From Microbacterium sp. SY138 (GTDB taxonomy: Bacteria > Actinomycetota > Actinomycetes > Actinomycetales > Microbacteriaceae): a DNA stretch of 64,000 nucleotides. Positions 21,625 through 31,285 of this stretch are shown here, piece by piece. The notes beneath the pieces are model-generated. The model saw nothing but the letters and a program-made list of their open reading frames with translations, had not been told where the DNA came from and did no database searches. How positions within the stretch are numbered: position 1 is the stretch's first letter; each line of letters opens with the position of its first letter. Where the stretch lies: the NCBI RefSeq assembly GCF_039729145.1, contig NZ_CP155793.1:1-64000 (forward strand), in the 5' to 3' direction. The position numbers and the translations under genes are program-made.

Positions 21625-21659
21625 AGAAAGGCCCTCTCGCATCGCGAGAGGGCCTTTCT
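21625..21659. terminator. Bidirectional terminator between rhomboid and crgA
   Basis: AGAAAGGCCCTCTCGC pairs perfectly with GCGAGAGGGCCTTTCT around an ATC loop. Both flanks carry runs suited to termination (CTTTCT on the plus, CTTTCT on the minus strand). Confidence 0.88.
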
Positions 21660-21677
21660 GGAAGAAGGAGTGAGGCG

Positions 21678-21917
21678 TCAGCGCCAGCGGGTGGTCATCA
21701 GGAATCCGATCAGCGCGATACCGAGTCCGATCGCCAGGTTCCAATTGGAGAGACCCGGGATCGGGTACTGCATGCCGGAGATGTAGAACACCAGGATCCA
21801 GGCGAGACCCAGGAGCATGAACCCGATCATCACCGGCTTGAACCACACGGCGTTGGGAGCGGCGTCGCCTTCAGCGCGCTCGACGGCGGGTTCTTCAGTC
21901 TTGCGGTCACGTGCCAT
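21678..21917 (-). CDS. crgA: Cell division protein CrgA
   Basis: CrgA is a small septum protein that links FtsZ, FtsQ and penicillin-binding proteins in actinobacteria. The 79-residue product has a hydrophilic N-terminus (1-22), two membrane helices (about 27-47 and 57-75) and the conserved WFKPVMIGFM and PGLSNWNLAIGLG segments, ending TTRWR. The ATG at 21917 is chosen to match family length. It is divergent from the sortase and close to the wall-growth operon. Confidence 0.93.
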   Translation of the reverse strand: MARDRKTEEPAVERAEGDAAPNAVWFKPVMIGFMLLGLAWILVFYISGMQYPIPGLSNWNLAIGLGIALIGFLMTTRWR

Positions 21918-22030
21918 TCCGTCATTGTACCCATGAGACCTGTCTCGGACGAGGTCGAGCAGGCCCTGGGACAGAGGGCGAGACGGTGACGCCACGGCAT
22001 CCGCCCAGCGTTCCCGGATATGATCACCGC

Positions 22031-22825
22031 ATGACTGCATCCGTCGCGCCTGGGGGGCGACGTCCGCGCCGGCAGCGACCACGCTCCCGTGCGACGTTCG
22101 CGAGCGTACTCGGCGAGCTCCTTCTGACGGCAGGCGTGGTCGTTCTCCTCTTCGTGGCCTGGCAGATGTGGATCGGCGACATCATCATCAGTGCACAGAA
22201 GAACGACGAGGGTGCCGCCGTCTCCCAAGCCCTCGCGCAGGCGGAGGCACCCGCGCTCCCCCCGGTCGTCGAGGGCGAAGACGGCACCTCCACCTACATC
22301 CCACCCGTGCCCGCAGCCCCGGCCGACGCGCAGTGGTTCGGCCAGATGCACATCCCCCGTTTCGGAGCCGAGTACAACTTCGGGATCTTCGGGGGTACGA
22401 GCCGTGCGCGCACGCTCGATCAGCAGGGCATCGGAATCTACACGAACTCCAAGATGCCCGGCGAGGTCGGAAACTTCTCCCTGGCCGGGCACCGCACGAC
22501 GTGGGGCAAGCCGTTCAACCAACTCGACAAGCTGCAGCTGAACGACGCGATCGTCGTCGAGACGCCCGACGGCTGGTACACCTACCGCTTCCGTACGCTC
22601 GAGTACGTGAAGCCCTCGCAGACCGATGTGCTCGCCGATGTGCCGCAGATGCCGGAGCAGCAGACCGGCGAGCAGTACATCACCCTCACCGCCTGCTCGC
22701 CTCTGTACTCGCTGGCGGAGCGCATCGTCGCCTACGGGGTGTTCGAGAGCTTCCAGCCGCGGGCCGAGGGACCGCCGACCGCGCTGACCGACCCGCCGCC
22801 CCCGCCGGCCGCACCATCCGTGTGA
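22031..22825 (+). CDS. Class E sortase
   Basis: This 264-residue transpeptidase should anchor surface proteins to peptidoglycan at a sorting signal. There is a basic N-terminus, one membrane helix (about 26-46), a Pro/Ala linker, and the sortase beta-barrel with catalytic His in SLAGHRTTWG and Cys in LTACSP. The Arg follows in LAERIVAYG. Class E members are the housekeeping sortases in actinobacteria. The ATG at 22031 gives a short basic cytoplasmic tail. Confidence 0.92.
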   Translation: MTASVAPGGRRPRRQRPRSRATFASVLGELLLTAGVVVLLFVAWQMWIGDIIISAQKNDEGAAVSQALAQAEAPALPPVVEGEDGTSTYIPPVPAAPADAQWFGQMHIPRFGAEYNFGIFGGTSRARTLDQQGIGIYTNSKMPGEVGNFSLAGHRTTWGKPFNQLDKLQLNDAIVVETPDGWYTYRFRTLEYVKPSQTDVLADVPQMPEQQTGEQYITLTACSPLYSLAERIVAYGVFESFQPRAEGPPTALTDPPPPPAAPSV

Positions 22826-22853
22826 TCGTGGACAGTCATAAGGGAGAAGACTG

Positions 22854-23009
22854 ATGTACGCCGCACTCTGGCGCCTGCTGCCCGGACCGTGGTGGCTGCG
22901 TGTGCTCATCCTCGTGGTCGTCATCGCCGCCGTGCTCTATGGCCTTTTCTGGTACGTGTTCCCCTGGGTGAGCCCGATCATCGCCCCCGGTGAGGTCGAC
23001 GTCGAATGA
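22854..23009 (+). CDS. Small single-span membrane protein (51 residues)
   Basis: A 51-residue reading frame lies between the sortase and the PabA-type gene, with GGGAGAAG seven bases before the ATG. It opens MYAALWRLLPGPWWLRV and has one long hydrophobic helix (about 15-38) and a short acidic tail. Its stop overlaps the next ATG (ATGA). The position, ribosome site and coupling support a real gene. Function is unknown. Confidence 0.8.
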   Translation: MYAALWRLLPGPWWLRVLILVVVIAAVLYGLFWYVFPWVSPIIAPGEVDVE

Positions 23010-23638
23010 CGCGAGTTCTCGTGGTCGACAACCACGACAGCTTCGTGCACACACTGGTCGGATACCTGAGCGAGCTCGGCGCGCACACGGTGATGATCGA
23101 ATCCGATGCCACGGATGCGGCTCAGCTGGAGCGGATCCTTCCCGAGTACGACGCGTTGATGCTCTCTCCGGGCCCCGGTGCACCCGTCGACGCGGGTGCG
23201 TCGCTCGACGCGGTGCGCATCGCCGCTCGCCTGCGGGTGCCGACGCTCGGGGTGTGCCTCGGGCATCAGACGATCGGCGAGGCGTTCGGGGCTCCGGTCG
23301 CCGCAGCGCCCGAGCTCATGCACGGCATGGTCTCGGCGGTGACGCACGACGGCTCCGCGTTGTTCGCCGGGATCCCTTCGCCGTTCGACGCCGGGCGCTA
23401 CCACTCCCTCGCGCTGGCGGCCTCCGATCTGCCCTCCGAAGTCGTCGTGACCGCCTGGACCGAGAACGGAACCGTGATGGCTCTGGCTCACCGCGATCAG
23501 CCCCTCTGGGGCGTGCAGTTCCATCCGGAGAGCGTGCTGACCGAGGGAGGCTACCGGCTCCTGGCGAACTGGCTGGAGCTGTGCGGCGACGCGAACGCCG
23601 TCGGGCGCGCTGAGGAACTTCACCCGCTGGCTCGCTGA
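23006..23638 (+). CDS. Glutamine amidotransferase, anthranilate/aminodeoxychorismate synthase component II
   Basis: The 210-residue class I glutaminase supplies ammonia to a chorismate-using partner. The nucleophile is Cys84 in GVCLGHQ, with the family SPGPGAP loop and the His-Glu pair in VQFHPESVLTEGG. A glutaminase next to pknB is typical of actinobacteria and is usually called PabA or TrpG; the partner is not in the window. It overlaps the small membrane gene by four bases. Confidence 0.93.
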   Translation: MTRVLVVDNHDSFVHTLVGYLSELGAHTVMIESDATDAAQLERILPEYDALMLSPGPGAPVDAGASLDAVRIAARLRVPTLGVCLGHQTIGEAFGAPVAAAPELMHGMVSAVTHDGSALFAGIPSPFDAGRYHSLALAASDLPSEVVVTAWTENGTVMALAHRDQPLWGVQFHPESVLTEGGYRLLANWLELCGDANAVGRAEELHPLAR

Positions 23639-23643
23639 ACAGC

Positions 23644-23668
23644 GTCGGGCGGGGGCATACGCCCGACG
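23644..23668. terminator. Hairpin between convergent pabA-type gene and pknB
   Basis: CGTCGGGCG pairs with CGCCCGACG around a seven-base loop in the 33-base gap between the two stops, so it may act in both directions. Confidence 0.65.
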
Positions 23669-23671
23669 GTG

Positions 23672-25360
23672 CTATCCGGTGCAGAAGAAGATCTGGACCG
23701 AGGAGCCCACCGGAACGTCACCCGGCGCCACCGACATCGAGTGGACCGTGGTCGGCTCCGTCGCGGGGCACTCCGCGGTCTCCGTCGGCACAGCGACCAG
23801 ACCGAGGTCCGCGAGGTTTGTCGTGGCGGCATCGACGGTCCAGCCGACGAGGTCGGTCAGCGTGACCTTGCCGCTGGCCACGACGAGATTGACGACGGTT
23901 CCCGGATCCAACTCCGCATCGGCCTTCTCGCTGGCGGAGATGACCGTGTTCGTCGCCAGGGCCTTGTCGTTGCGCTGGATGACGGTCCCGAGTTCGAGGC
24001 CGGCCGCCGTGAGGGCCTTCGTGGCATCGTCGAGGGCCATCCCCTCGATCTTCGGCATCACCACGGTCTCCTCTCCCTTGGAGACGTACAGGGTGATCGT
24101 GGAACCCTCTTCCACCGACACTCCCGCTTCGGGGTCGGTGCGGATCACGTTCCCCTCCGTCACCTCGGAGCTCGTCTCGATCACGATCTTCGATGAGAGG
24201 TCGAGTGCGGCGAGGTCGTCCTGTGCCCGTTCCGAAGACACGTTGACGAGGTTGGGGATGGTGCGCGACGTGCTCGACACCTCAGTGGGCCGCATGCTGA
24301 TCGTGACGACCCAGAACAGCACGGAGGCCAACAACACGGCGAGCAGCGCCACGCCCGCCCAGATCCAGGCGACCGGAGGACCGGACTGGGTTCTGGTCAT
24401 GGTCGTGTCCGTGCTCAACTGGCGAAGCGATCGCGCGGTCTCCTGCGCCTGCCGCGGGCTCGCCCCGTACAGCTCGCTGGTCAGCGCACCGAGCTCCTTG
24501 CGGGTCGGAGCGTTTCCCGTCATCGCGGAATCGAGCGCCGCGCGGAAGTGCGCGGCATCCGGATAGCGCTGGTACGGGTCCTTGGCGAGCGCGCGGAGCA
24601 CGATCGGGTCGAGATTCCGCGGGGCGTCCTCGTTGACCTCGGTGGGAGGAACGGGAGTCTCGCTGACGTGCTGATAGGCGACCGCTACCGGCGACTCGCC
24701 ACGGAACGGCTGCCGCCCCGTGAGCAGCTCGTACAGCACGACACCGGTGGAGTAGAGGTCGGCACGAGCATCGACGGGTTCGCCCTTCGCCTGCTCCGGT
24801 GAGAAGTAGGCGGCGGTCCCGATGATCTGGGTGGTCTCGGCGACGGTCGACGACGAGTCGGAGACGGCTCGGGCGATGCCGAAGTCCATCACCTTGACCT
24901 GACCCTTGTCGGTGACCATCACGTTGCCGGGCTTGATGTCGCGATGCACGACACCGGCGCGGTGCGAGTAGTCGAGCGCCTCGAGGATTCCGTCGACGTA
25001 GCGGACCGCATCGGTGGCCGGCACCGGGCCGGCGGCGATGATGTCCTTGAGGAGGGTGCCCTTGACGAGCTCCATCACGATGTACGGCGGTTCCGTGGAG
25101 CCGATCTCGCTCGTCGAAGGGTCGCCGGCGTCGAACACGCGGACGATCGACGGATGCGACATGCGCGACGCCGCCTGGGCCTCGAGGCGGAACCGGTTAC
25201 GGAAGGTGGTGTCGCGCGCAAGGTCGGCATCGAGGATCTTGATCGCGACCTCGCGCCCGAGCGTCAGGTCGTACCCGCGGTACACCTTCGCCATTCCGCC
25301 ATGCCCGATGAGCTCGTCGACGCGGTACCGACCCGCGATGACTTGTGGCTCTGTGGACAC
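23672..25360 (-). CDS. pknB: Ser/Thr protein kinase PknB with PASTA domains
   Basis: PknB senses peptidoglycan fragments and phosphorylates division and wall enzymes. The 562-residue product has an N-terminal kinase domain with GHGGMAKVYRG, VVHRDIKPGNVMV and DFG. One membrane helix lies at about 335-357, followed by three extracellular PASTA repeats (about 365-430, 433-498, 500-560). The start is GTG at 25360. It is the last gene of the minus-strand wall/signalling run. Confidence 0.95.
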   Translation of the reverse strand: MSTEPQVIAGRYRVDELIGHGGMAKVYRGYDLTLGREVAIKILDADLARDTTFRNRFRLEAQAASRMSHPSIVRVFDAGDPSTSEIGSTEPPYIVMELVKGTLLKDIIAAGPVPATDAVRYVDGILEALDYSHRAGVVHRDIKPGNVMVTDKGQVKVMDFGIARAVSDSSSTVAETTQIIGTAAYFSPEQAKGEPVDARADLYSTGVVLYELLTGRQPFRGESPVAVAYQHVSETPVPPTEVNEDAPRNLDPIVLRALAKDPYQRYPDAAHFRAALDSAMTGNAPTRKELGALTSELYGASPRQAQETARSLRQLSTDTTMTRTQSGPPVAWIWAGVALLAVLLASVLFWVVTISMRPTEVSSTSRTIPNLVNVSSERAQDDLAALDLSSKIVIETSSEVTEGNVIRTDPEAGVSVEEGSTITLYVSKGEETVVMPKIEGMALDDATKALTAAGLELGTVIQRNDKALATNTVISASEKADAELDPGTVVNLVVASGKVTLTDLVGWTVDAATTNLADLGLVAVPTETAECPATEPTTVHSMSVAPGDVPVGSSVQIFFCTG

Positions 25361-25405
25361 GGAAGACCCCCCTGGAAACTACGCTTGCTGAACTGGAACT
25401 ACAGA

Positions 25406-27142
25406 TTACCCGTCGGTGCCGCTGTTCCCATCGCCCGGGTCGGTGGCCGCCGTGATCGTCACCGAGAGCGGCGGAGACGCGGCGGAGGTGCGCTGGTCGC
25501 CGCCGGAGCACATGCCCTGGTAGCTGACGATGAGCTGCTGTCCCGCGGCGTCGGCGATCTTCACCTGCGTGTTGCGCTGCGTCGGCTGGAAGTTCGGGCC
25601 GCCCGAGACGAAGGTGCCGTTCTGGACCGACACGACGTAGCCGGAGAGAGTGGTTCCGCTGGGGCAGGTGAATCCGGTGCCCCAGGAGATGGTCACCGTC
25701 GAGCCGGCGACAGGGTTGCCCGTGATGGTCGGGGCGTCGGTCGGGGTCGGCAGACCGGCACGAGCGGCGTAGACCGTGAGGGTCATCGCCTGGGTGGTCT
25801 CCACGTTGCCGGTGGGAGCCACGCGGTAGACCTTTCCGACCTCTTCATCGCTGGGTGCCGGGTCTCCGTCGACACAGGTGATCTCGCTGTTGAAGCCGGC
25901 GCCCTTGAGCGTGGAGGTGGCCGCGCCGCAGTCCATGCCGTTCAGGTTCAGGGCGGTCACATCCACTCGCGTCACCTCCGGCGTCGGGGTGTTCGGCGGT
26001 GGAGTCGTCTGCGTCTGGGTCGGCTTGCTGCTCGGCGACCCCGTGGGGTCGGCGTCGCCGCCCTGGTTCGCGAGCATCGCCCACACCGTGCCGCCGAGCA
26101 CGATCACCAGCAGCGCGATCAGAGCGATCAGCGGCCAGGTCCAGGGGCTGCGCTTCTTCTTCTTCTCCTCTTCCACGGCTTCCTCCGTGGGAAGCTGAGC
26201 GGTGGTGGGAAGGATGCGCGTGGTGCCGTCGTCGCCGGAGGCATTCAGGAGTCGGGTCGCGTCGTCGCCGCCGGCGATACCACCGGTCGCGATCGCCGGC
26301 ACAGCGATGGCCGCGGAGTTCAGATCGCCCCGGCGAAGGGCCTGGGCCGCTCGTGCCACCGTCGCGGACGACGAGGGACGATCGCTGGGCTTCTTGGCGA
26401 TCATCGCCATGACCAGGTTCTGCACCGGGATCGGGACGGTCGGAGGCAGGGGCGGCGGCTGCTCGTTGATCTGCGCCATCGCGATGGCCACCTGCGACTC
26501 GCCCGTGAAAGGACGCTTGCCCGCCAGGCACTCGTACGCGACGATGCCGAGCGAGTAGGTGTCGGTCGCTGGCGATGCCGGGTGACCTGACGCCTGCTCG
26601 GGCGAGAGGTACTGCACCGTGCCCATGACCTGGCCGGTCGCGGTGAGAGGCACCTGGTCGGCGATGCGGGCGATGCCGAAGTCGGTGATCTTGACGCGGC
26701 CGTCGGGCGTGATCAGCAGGTTTCCCGGCTTGATGTCGCGGTGCACGAGACCGGCCGCGTGGGCTGCCTGCAGCGCGGAAGCCGTCTGGGCGACGATGTC
26801 GAGAGTCTTGTCGGCGCTCAGCGCACCATCGCGCTCGAGCACGGTCGAGAGTGCCTCGCCCGGCACCAGTTCCATGACGAGGTAGGCGCTGCCGTTCTCC
26901 TCGCCGTAGTCGAACACGCTGGCGATGCCCTCATGGTTGACGAGAGCAGCGTGCCGCGCCTCGGCACGGAAACGCTCGAGGAACCCGGGGTCCCCCATGT
27001 ACTCGTCCTTGAGGATCTTGATGGCGACGGTACGTCCGATGACGTGATCCGTCGCCTCCCATACCTCGCCCATGCCACCGATCGCGATACGCGACTGCAG
27101 CTCGTAACGACCACCGAACGACACACCCTGCGTCGGCCTCAT
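25406..27142 (-). CDS. pknA: Ser/Thr protein kinase (PknA-like)
   Basis: The 578-residue membrane kinase has nucleotide-binding IAIGGMGEVWEA (about 19-30), catalytic loop VHRDIKPGNLLI and DFG. A Pro/Ala/Thr-rich linker, one membrane helix (about 336-360) and a long extracellular C-terminus follow. The C-terminus holds one PASTA-like region and a Thr/Pro-rich tail, more than in classic PknA. The ATG at 27142 overlaps the pbpA stop by four bases. The symbol follows its position and partner; the extended tail is a lineage feature. Confidence 0.9.
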   Translation of the reverse strand: MRPTQGVSFGGRYELQSRIAIGGMGEVWEATDHVIGRTVAIKILKDEYMGDPGFLERFRAEARHAALVNHEGIASVFDYGEENGSAYLVMELVPGEALSTVLERDGALSADKTLDIVAQTASALQAAHAAGLVHRDIKPGNLLITPDGRVKITDFGIARIADQVPLTATGQVMGTVQYLSPEQASGHPASPATDTYSLGIVAYECLAGKRPFTGESQVAIAMAQINEQPPPLPPTVPIPVQNLVMAMIAKKPSDRPSSSATVARAAQALRRGDLNSAAIAVPAIATGGIAGGDDATRLLNASGDDGTTRILPTTAQLPTEEAVEEEKKKKRSPWTWPLIALIALLVIVLGGTVWAMLANQGGDADPTGSPSSKPTQTQTTPPPNTPTPEVTRVDVTALNLNGMDCGAATSTLKGAGFNSEITCVDGDPAPSDEEVGKVYRVAPTGNVETTQAMTLTVYAARAGLPTPTDAPTITGNPVAGSTVTISWGTGFTCPSGTTLSGYVVSVQNGTFVSGGPNFQPTQRNTQVKIADAAGQQLIVSYQGMCSGGDQRTSAASPPLSVTITAATDPGDGNSGTDG

Positions 27143-28593
27143 CTGCCCAGCACCGCCTCTATGACCTTCTTCGCAATCGGAGCCGCGATGGTGTCGCCGC
27201 TCCCTGATTGTCCCTGTCCGCCGCCGTCTTCGACGACGACCGCTACTGCGACCGCGGGGTCGTTCGCCGGCGCGAAGCCGGTGAACCACAACGTGTGCGG
27301 CCTGTTTCCGTTCTCTGCGGTGCCCGTCTTACCGGCCACGTCGATCCCGTCTATTCTTGCACCCTGGGCCGCGCCCGTTGCGACGCTCGCGACCATCGCC
27401 GCGGTGACGTTGTTCGCCACATCGGCCTCCATCGCACGTCCGAACTCACTGTCCTGGAAAGCCTTGATGACCGAGAGGTCGTTGCCGATGACGGCGTCGA
27501 CCATCCGCGGGTTCATCACGATGCCGTCGTTCGCCAATCCGGACGAGACCATGGCCATCTGCAGCGGGGTCGCCGTGACCTTTCCCTGACCGAATCCGGT
27601 CAGCGCGGTCTGGGCGTCGTCGAGGCCGCGCGGGTAGCTCGACGGCGTCGACGTGAGCGGCGTGTCGAACGACTGGTTGAAGCCCAGCTTGTCCGCCATC
27701 TCGCGGATGGTGTCGTCACCGAGCTCGACGGCCAGCTCGGCCATCGGGATGTTGCAGCTCAGACGGATCGCCTCGGCGATCGTGACGGTCTCACCCGGAC
27801 CGCACGTGCCCCCCCAGGCGTTGGAGACGCGGTTGCTCGAACCGGGAAGGGTATACGCGATCGGGTTGGGCAGCGTGGAATCCGGAGTCCATTTGCCGGT
27901 TGCATAGGCGGCAGCCGCGACCACGACCTTGAACGTCGAGCCGGGAGGGTTGAGGTCACCGGCGATCGCCCGGTTGGACAACGGCTTGTTCGCGTCGGCG
28001 ACCAGCTGATCGTAGGTCGCGTTCGCAGCGTTCGCATCATGCGTCGCCATCAGGTTGGTGTCGAAGCCGGGAGTCGAGACCATCGCGAGGATGCGTCCGG
28101 TTTTCGGGTCCATGGCCACGACCGCGCCCTTGAGGTCGCCGAGGGCTTCGTAGGCAGCCCGCTGCGCCGCGGTGTTCAGAGAGAGCTCGACGCTGTATCC
28201 GCGCTGCGGCTGGCCGGAGAGGATGCGCTCGACCTCGCCGAGGAACGCGTTCGACCCCGTGCCGGAGAGCTCGGCGTTCATGGCCTTCTCGATGCCGGTG
28301 CTCGAGCCCAAGGCGGGGTTGAAGTAACCGGTGACCGGTTCCCACAGCGCCGCATCCGTGTAGACGCGCTGGAACTGGTACCGGTCGTCGCTCGGCACCG
28401 AGTTGGCGATCGCGACCCCGTCGACGATGATCGATCCGCGTTGGATCTCGTAGCTGTCGAGGCGCGTGCGCTTGTTGTTGCTGTTCTGGGCCAGCGCATC
28501 CGCCTCGACGACCTGGATCCAGCTGGTCGCGGCGAACAGTGCGATGAACATGAACAGCATGATGATGCTGAGGCGACGGAGTTCCTTGGTCAT
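27139..28593 (-). CDS. pbpA: Penicillin-binding protein PbpA (PBP2-type transpeptidase)
   Basis: PbpA crosslinks peptidoglycan during growth and division. The 484-residue protein has an N-terminal membrane helix (about 8-28) and a dimerisation domain. The transpeptidase domain shows SxxK in PPGSTFKVV, SxN in LSCNIPMAEL and KTG in VAGKTGTAE. It ends with a Gly/Gln-rich loop and conserved APIAKKVIEAVLG. One base separates it from the rodA stop, and it overlaps the kinase downstream. Confidence 0.95.
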   Translation of the reverse strand: MTKELRRLSIIMLFMFIALFAATSWIQVVEADALAQNSNNKRTRLDSYEIQRGSIIVDGVAIANSVPSDDRYQFQRVYTDAALWEPVTGYFNPALGSSTGIEKAMNAELSGTGSNAFLGEVERILSGQPQRGYSVELSLNTAAQRAAYEALGDLKGAVVAMDPKTGRILAMVSTPGFDTNLMATHDANAANATYDQLVADANKPLSNRAIAGDLNPPGSTFKVVVAAAAYATGKWTPDSTLPNPIAYTLPGSSNRVSNAWGGTCGPGETVTIAEAIRLSCNIPMAELAVELGDDTIREMADKLGFNQSFDTPLTSTPSSYPRGLDDAQTALTGFGQGKVTATPLQMAMVSSGLANDGIVMNPRMVDAVIGNDLSVIKAFQDSEFGRAMEADVANNVTAAMVASVATGAAQGARIDGIDVAGKTGTAENGNRPHTLWFTGFAPANDPAVAVAVVVEDGGGQGQSGSGDTIAAPIAKKVIEAVLGR

Positions 28594-28594
28594 G

Positions 28595-29980
28595 TCAGCC
28601 GATCACCACCCGGGGCTGACGGCGCACACCGTCGGAGATGCGCAGCAACAGCGCCACGATGAGCCAGTTGGCCACGAGGGAGGAGCCACCCGCGGCGAGG
28701 AAAGGAGTGGTCAGACCCGTCAGCGGGATGAGGCGGGTCACGCCGCCGACCATGATGAACACCTGCAGAGCGATCGTGAACGAGAGTCCGGTGGCGAGCA
28801 GCTTTCCGAAATCGTCCTGACCCGCGAGGCCGATGCGCATGCCGCGGCTGACGAACACCATGTAGAGGCAGAGGATCGCGAACAGCCCGATCAGGCCGAG
28901 CTCTTCGCCGAGGCTGGTGATGATGTAGTCGCTGTGGGCCAGCGGGGTGACCTCGGGACGGCCCTGGCCCCAGCCGGTGCCCATGAGTCCGCCGCGTGCG
29001 AGGCCGAAGAGTCCCTGCATGGGCTGGTAGCCGGCGCCGTCGGGATCGACCTGGTCGGCGTCGAAGAGGAAGAGCCAGTTGATGAAGCGTCCCTGCACGT
29101 AGCTGAGGATCTGCGTCGCGAGTGCCACGCCGGCGACCACGAGGGCCAGGCCGATGAGCACCCAGCTGGTCTTCCCCGTCGCGACGTAGAGCATCGCGAC
29201 GAACATCCCGAAGATCAGGGTTCCGGTTCCGAGGTCGCGCTGGAACACGATGATCCCCAGCGAGATGAGCCAGACGACGAGCACAGGTCCGAGCTCGCGC
29301 ATACGGGGCCAGGTGATGCCCAGCACCCGCTTGCCGACCGACGTCAGACTCTCGCGGGTGCGCACCAGATAGCCGGCGAAGAAGATCGCCAGGCAGATCT
29401 TGGCGAGCTCGCCCGGCTGGAAGGCGAAGGCACCGCCGAGCGACACCCAGACCGCCGCATTCGCATCGGGGATGCGCAGCCCGGGGACGAACGGCAGCAA
29501 CAGGAGCAGGATTCCGGCCAGGCCGAAGATGTAGGTGTAGCGGAACAGCACGCGGTAGTTGCGCAACAGGATGACGACCGCGATCGCACCTGCGAGCGAG
29601 ATCGCGGTCCACGCGAGCTGCTTGGTCGAGTAGGCGTTCCAGCCGGTGTTCTCGAAGGCGATGTCGATCCGATAGATCATCGCGATGCCGAGGCCGGTGA
29701 GGAGGGTCGCGATGGGCACGACGAACGGGTCGGCGTCGGACGCGACGAAGCGGAGCACGATATGCAGGGCGAATGCGAGGGCGGCGAGACCGCCGCCGAT
29801 AGCCAGGATCATCGGGTCGATCACGCCGAGTGCGCCCAGCTGCACGAGCGTGAGGGCGGCTCCGCTGATCGCGCAGGCGAACAGCAGCAGCCAGAATTCG
29901 CGATTGCGCTGGTTCTGCGGCATCCGGATGCGCTTGAGCGCCTTGATGACGCTGGTGTCGGCGGCGACGTCGGTGCTCAT
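28595..29980 (-). CDS. rodA: FtsW/RodA/SpoVE family glycosyltransferase
   Basis: The 461-residue protein is a SEDS-family peptidoglycan polymerase that works with the downstream PbpA. About ten membrane helices are predicted. Conserved SEDS positions include FQPGELAKI (about 178-186), LIFQRDLGTGTLIFGMF-like IVFQRDLGTGTLIF with the catalytic Asp, and the C-terminal GLTTPFLAAGGSSLVANW. The ATG at 29980 overlaps the phosphatase stop by four bases. Confidence 0.95.
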   Translation of the reverse strand: MSTDVAADTSVIKALKRIRMPQNQRNREFWLLLFACAISGAALTLVQLGALGVIDPMILAIGGGLAALAFALHIVLRFVASDADPFVVPIATLLTGLGIAMIYRIDIAFENTGWNAYSTKQLAWTAISLAGAIAVVILLRNYRVLFRYTYIFGLAGILLLLLPFVPGLRIPDANAAVWVSLGGAFAFQPGELAKICLAIFFAGYLVRTRESLTSVGKRVLGITWPRMRELGPVLVVWLISLGIIVFQRDLGTGTLIFGMFVAMLYVATGKTSWVLIGLALVVAGVALATQILSYVQGRFINWLFLFDADQVDPDGAGYQPMQGLFGLARGGLMGTGWGQGRPEVTPLAHSDYIITSLGEELGLIGLFAILCLYMVFVSRGMRIGLAGQDDFGKLLATGLSFTIALQVFIMVGGVTRLIPLTGLTTPFLAAGGSSLVANWLIVALLLRISDGVRRQPRVVIG

Positions 29981-31278
29981 CCCTCACCCCCGGCCGGCGT
30001 GTCGACAGGAGTCGGCATGGGGGTGGGCAGCGGGGTCTCGATCGTATTCGCGTCGGCCCCGGCGCGGAGTCGGTCGACGATCGCCATCGCATCGGACAGA
30101 GATCGTGCGGTGATCGTGCGCTCGACCGATGCCCGCTGATACGGAGGCAGATTCGCGAGGAGGATATCGGTGTCTTCGACCGGAGTCGACAACGTGATCG
30201 GCCCGATGTTCTGCTGCACGCCTTGGAAGATCACGACGCTGTCCTCGTCGGCGCCGATGAAGTAGCGCGTCTGGGTCCAGCTGTAGGCGGCGAAGGCGGC
30301 GACGCCGAGCATCACGATCACCACGAGGGCACCGGCGATCCAGCCGAGACGACGGCGCTTGGCGCGACGGCGATCCTCCTCGATCAGCTCCTCGAGGTAC
30401 TCGGGAGCCGGCTCGAAGTGGCTCGGCTCGTTCGCGGCCTGGCGCACCGGGTGCAGCCAGTTGCCGCGCGGAGGTCGGACCGGAGGCACGTAGACGCCGT
30501 CGGGGTTCGATGCCGAGCCGACGATCGTGGGCGTGCCCGAGTGGATCGGATGCTGCCCGCCCACGTCGACGAGGACGATCGTGACGTTGTCGGGCGCGCC
30601 GCCGTCGAGAGCCTGCTTGAGGAGGTTGTCGGCAGTGCGGCCGGGCGCGAGGCCGAGCTGCATGGCCTTGAGGATGTGCGGTTCGTCGACCACGCCCGAG
30701 AGGCCGTCGGAGCAGAGCAGCCACCGGTCGCCTGGTTGCGTGTGCATCACGAACATGTCGAGCTCGGGATCGGAGTCCATGTCGCTGAGCACGCGCATGA
30801 GCACGGAACGGCGGGGGTGGTAGCGCGCCTCCTCCGGCGTGATGCGGCCCGAATCGACCAGACGCTGCACGAAGGTGTGGTCGGCGGTGATCTGCGTCAG
30901 TGCGTCGTCGCGGTACAGGTAGATGCGCGAGTCGCCGATGTGGCCGATGACCGCGTATTCATCGACCATGATGATCGCGCTGACCGTGGTGCCGAGGCCG
31001 GCGAGTTCGGGGCGGTCCTTCGCGGCGCGGATCAGGTCGCCCGCTGCGGTGGTCGCGGCGGCCTGCAGCGAGGCCTGCGCGTCTTCGGTCGACGCATAGG
31101 GCTGGTCGAGGGGCTCCAGGCGCTGGATCGCGATGCTGGAGGCGACGTCTCCGCCGGCGTGCCCGCCCATGCCGTCGGCGACGACGAAGAGATTCGCCCC
31201 GGAGTATCCGGAATCCTGGTTGTTGGAGCGGACCTTCCCGGTGTGGGAGATCGCGACGCTCGAGCCCTCGAAGACCAT
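29977..31278 (-). CDS. pstP: PP2C family Ser/Thr phosphatase PstP
   Basis: PstP reverses PknA/PknB phosphorylation. The 433-residue product has a metal-dependent PP2C domain (about 1-240) with SNNQDSG, VADGMGGHAGG and HIGDSRIYL, plus the metal-binding CSDGLSGVV. A linker, a membrane helix (about 313-335) and an extracellular tail of about 95 residues follow. It sits between the FHA genes and rodA, as expected. Confidence 0.95.
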   Translation of the reverse strand: MVFEGSSVAISHTGKVRSNNQDSGYSGANLFVVADGMGGHAGGDVASSIAIQRLEPLDQPYASTEDAQASLQAAATTAAGDLIRAAKDRPELAGLGTTVSAIIMVDEYAVIGHIGDSRIYLYRDDALTQITADHTFVQRLVDSGRITPEEARYHPRRSVLMRVLSDMDSDPELDMFVMHTQPGDRWLLCSDGLSGVVDEPHILKAMQLGLAPGRTADNLLKQALDGGAPDNVTIVLVDVGGQHPIHSGTPTIVGSASNPDGVYVPPVRPPRGNWLHPVRQAANEPSHFEPAPEYLEELIEEDRRRAKRRRLGWIAGALVVIVMLGVAAFAAYSWTQTRYFIGADEDSVVIFQGVQQNIGPITLSTPVEDTDILLANLPPYQRASVERTITARSLSDAMAIVDRLRAGADANTIETPLPTPMPTPVDTPAGGEG

Positions 31279-31285
31279 GCCGGCG

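Noticed and set aside
24944-30139. Long plus-strand frames opposite pknB, pknA and rodA
   Set aside because: Very long frames are expected opposite GC-rich genes; kinase, PBP and SEDS motifs on the minus strand are clear, so these are shadows.
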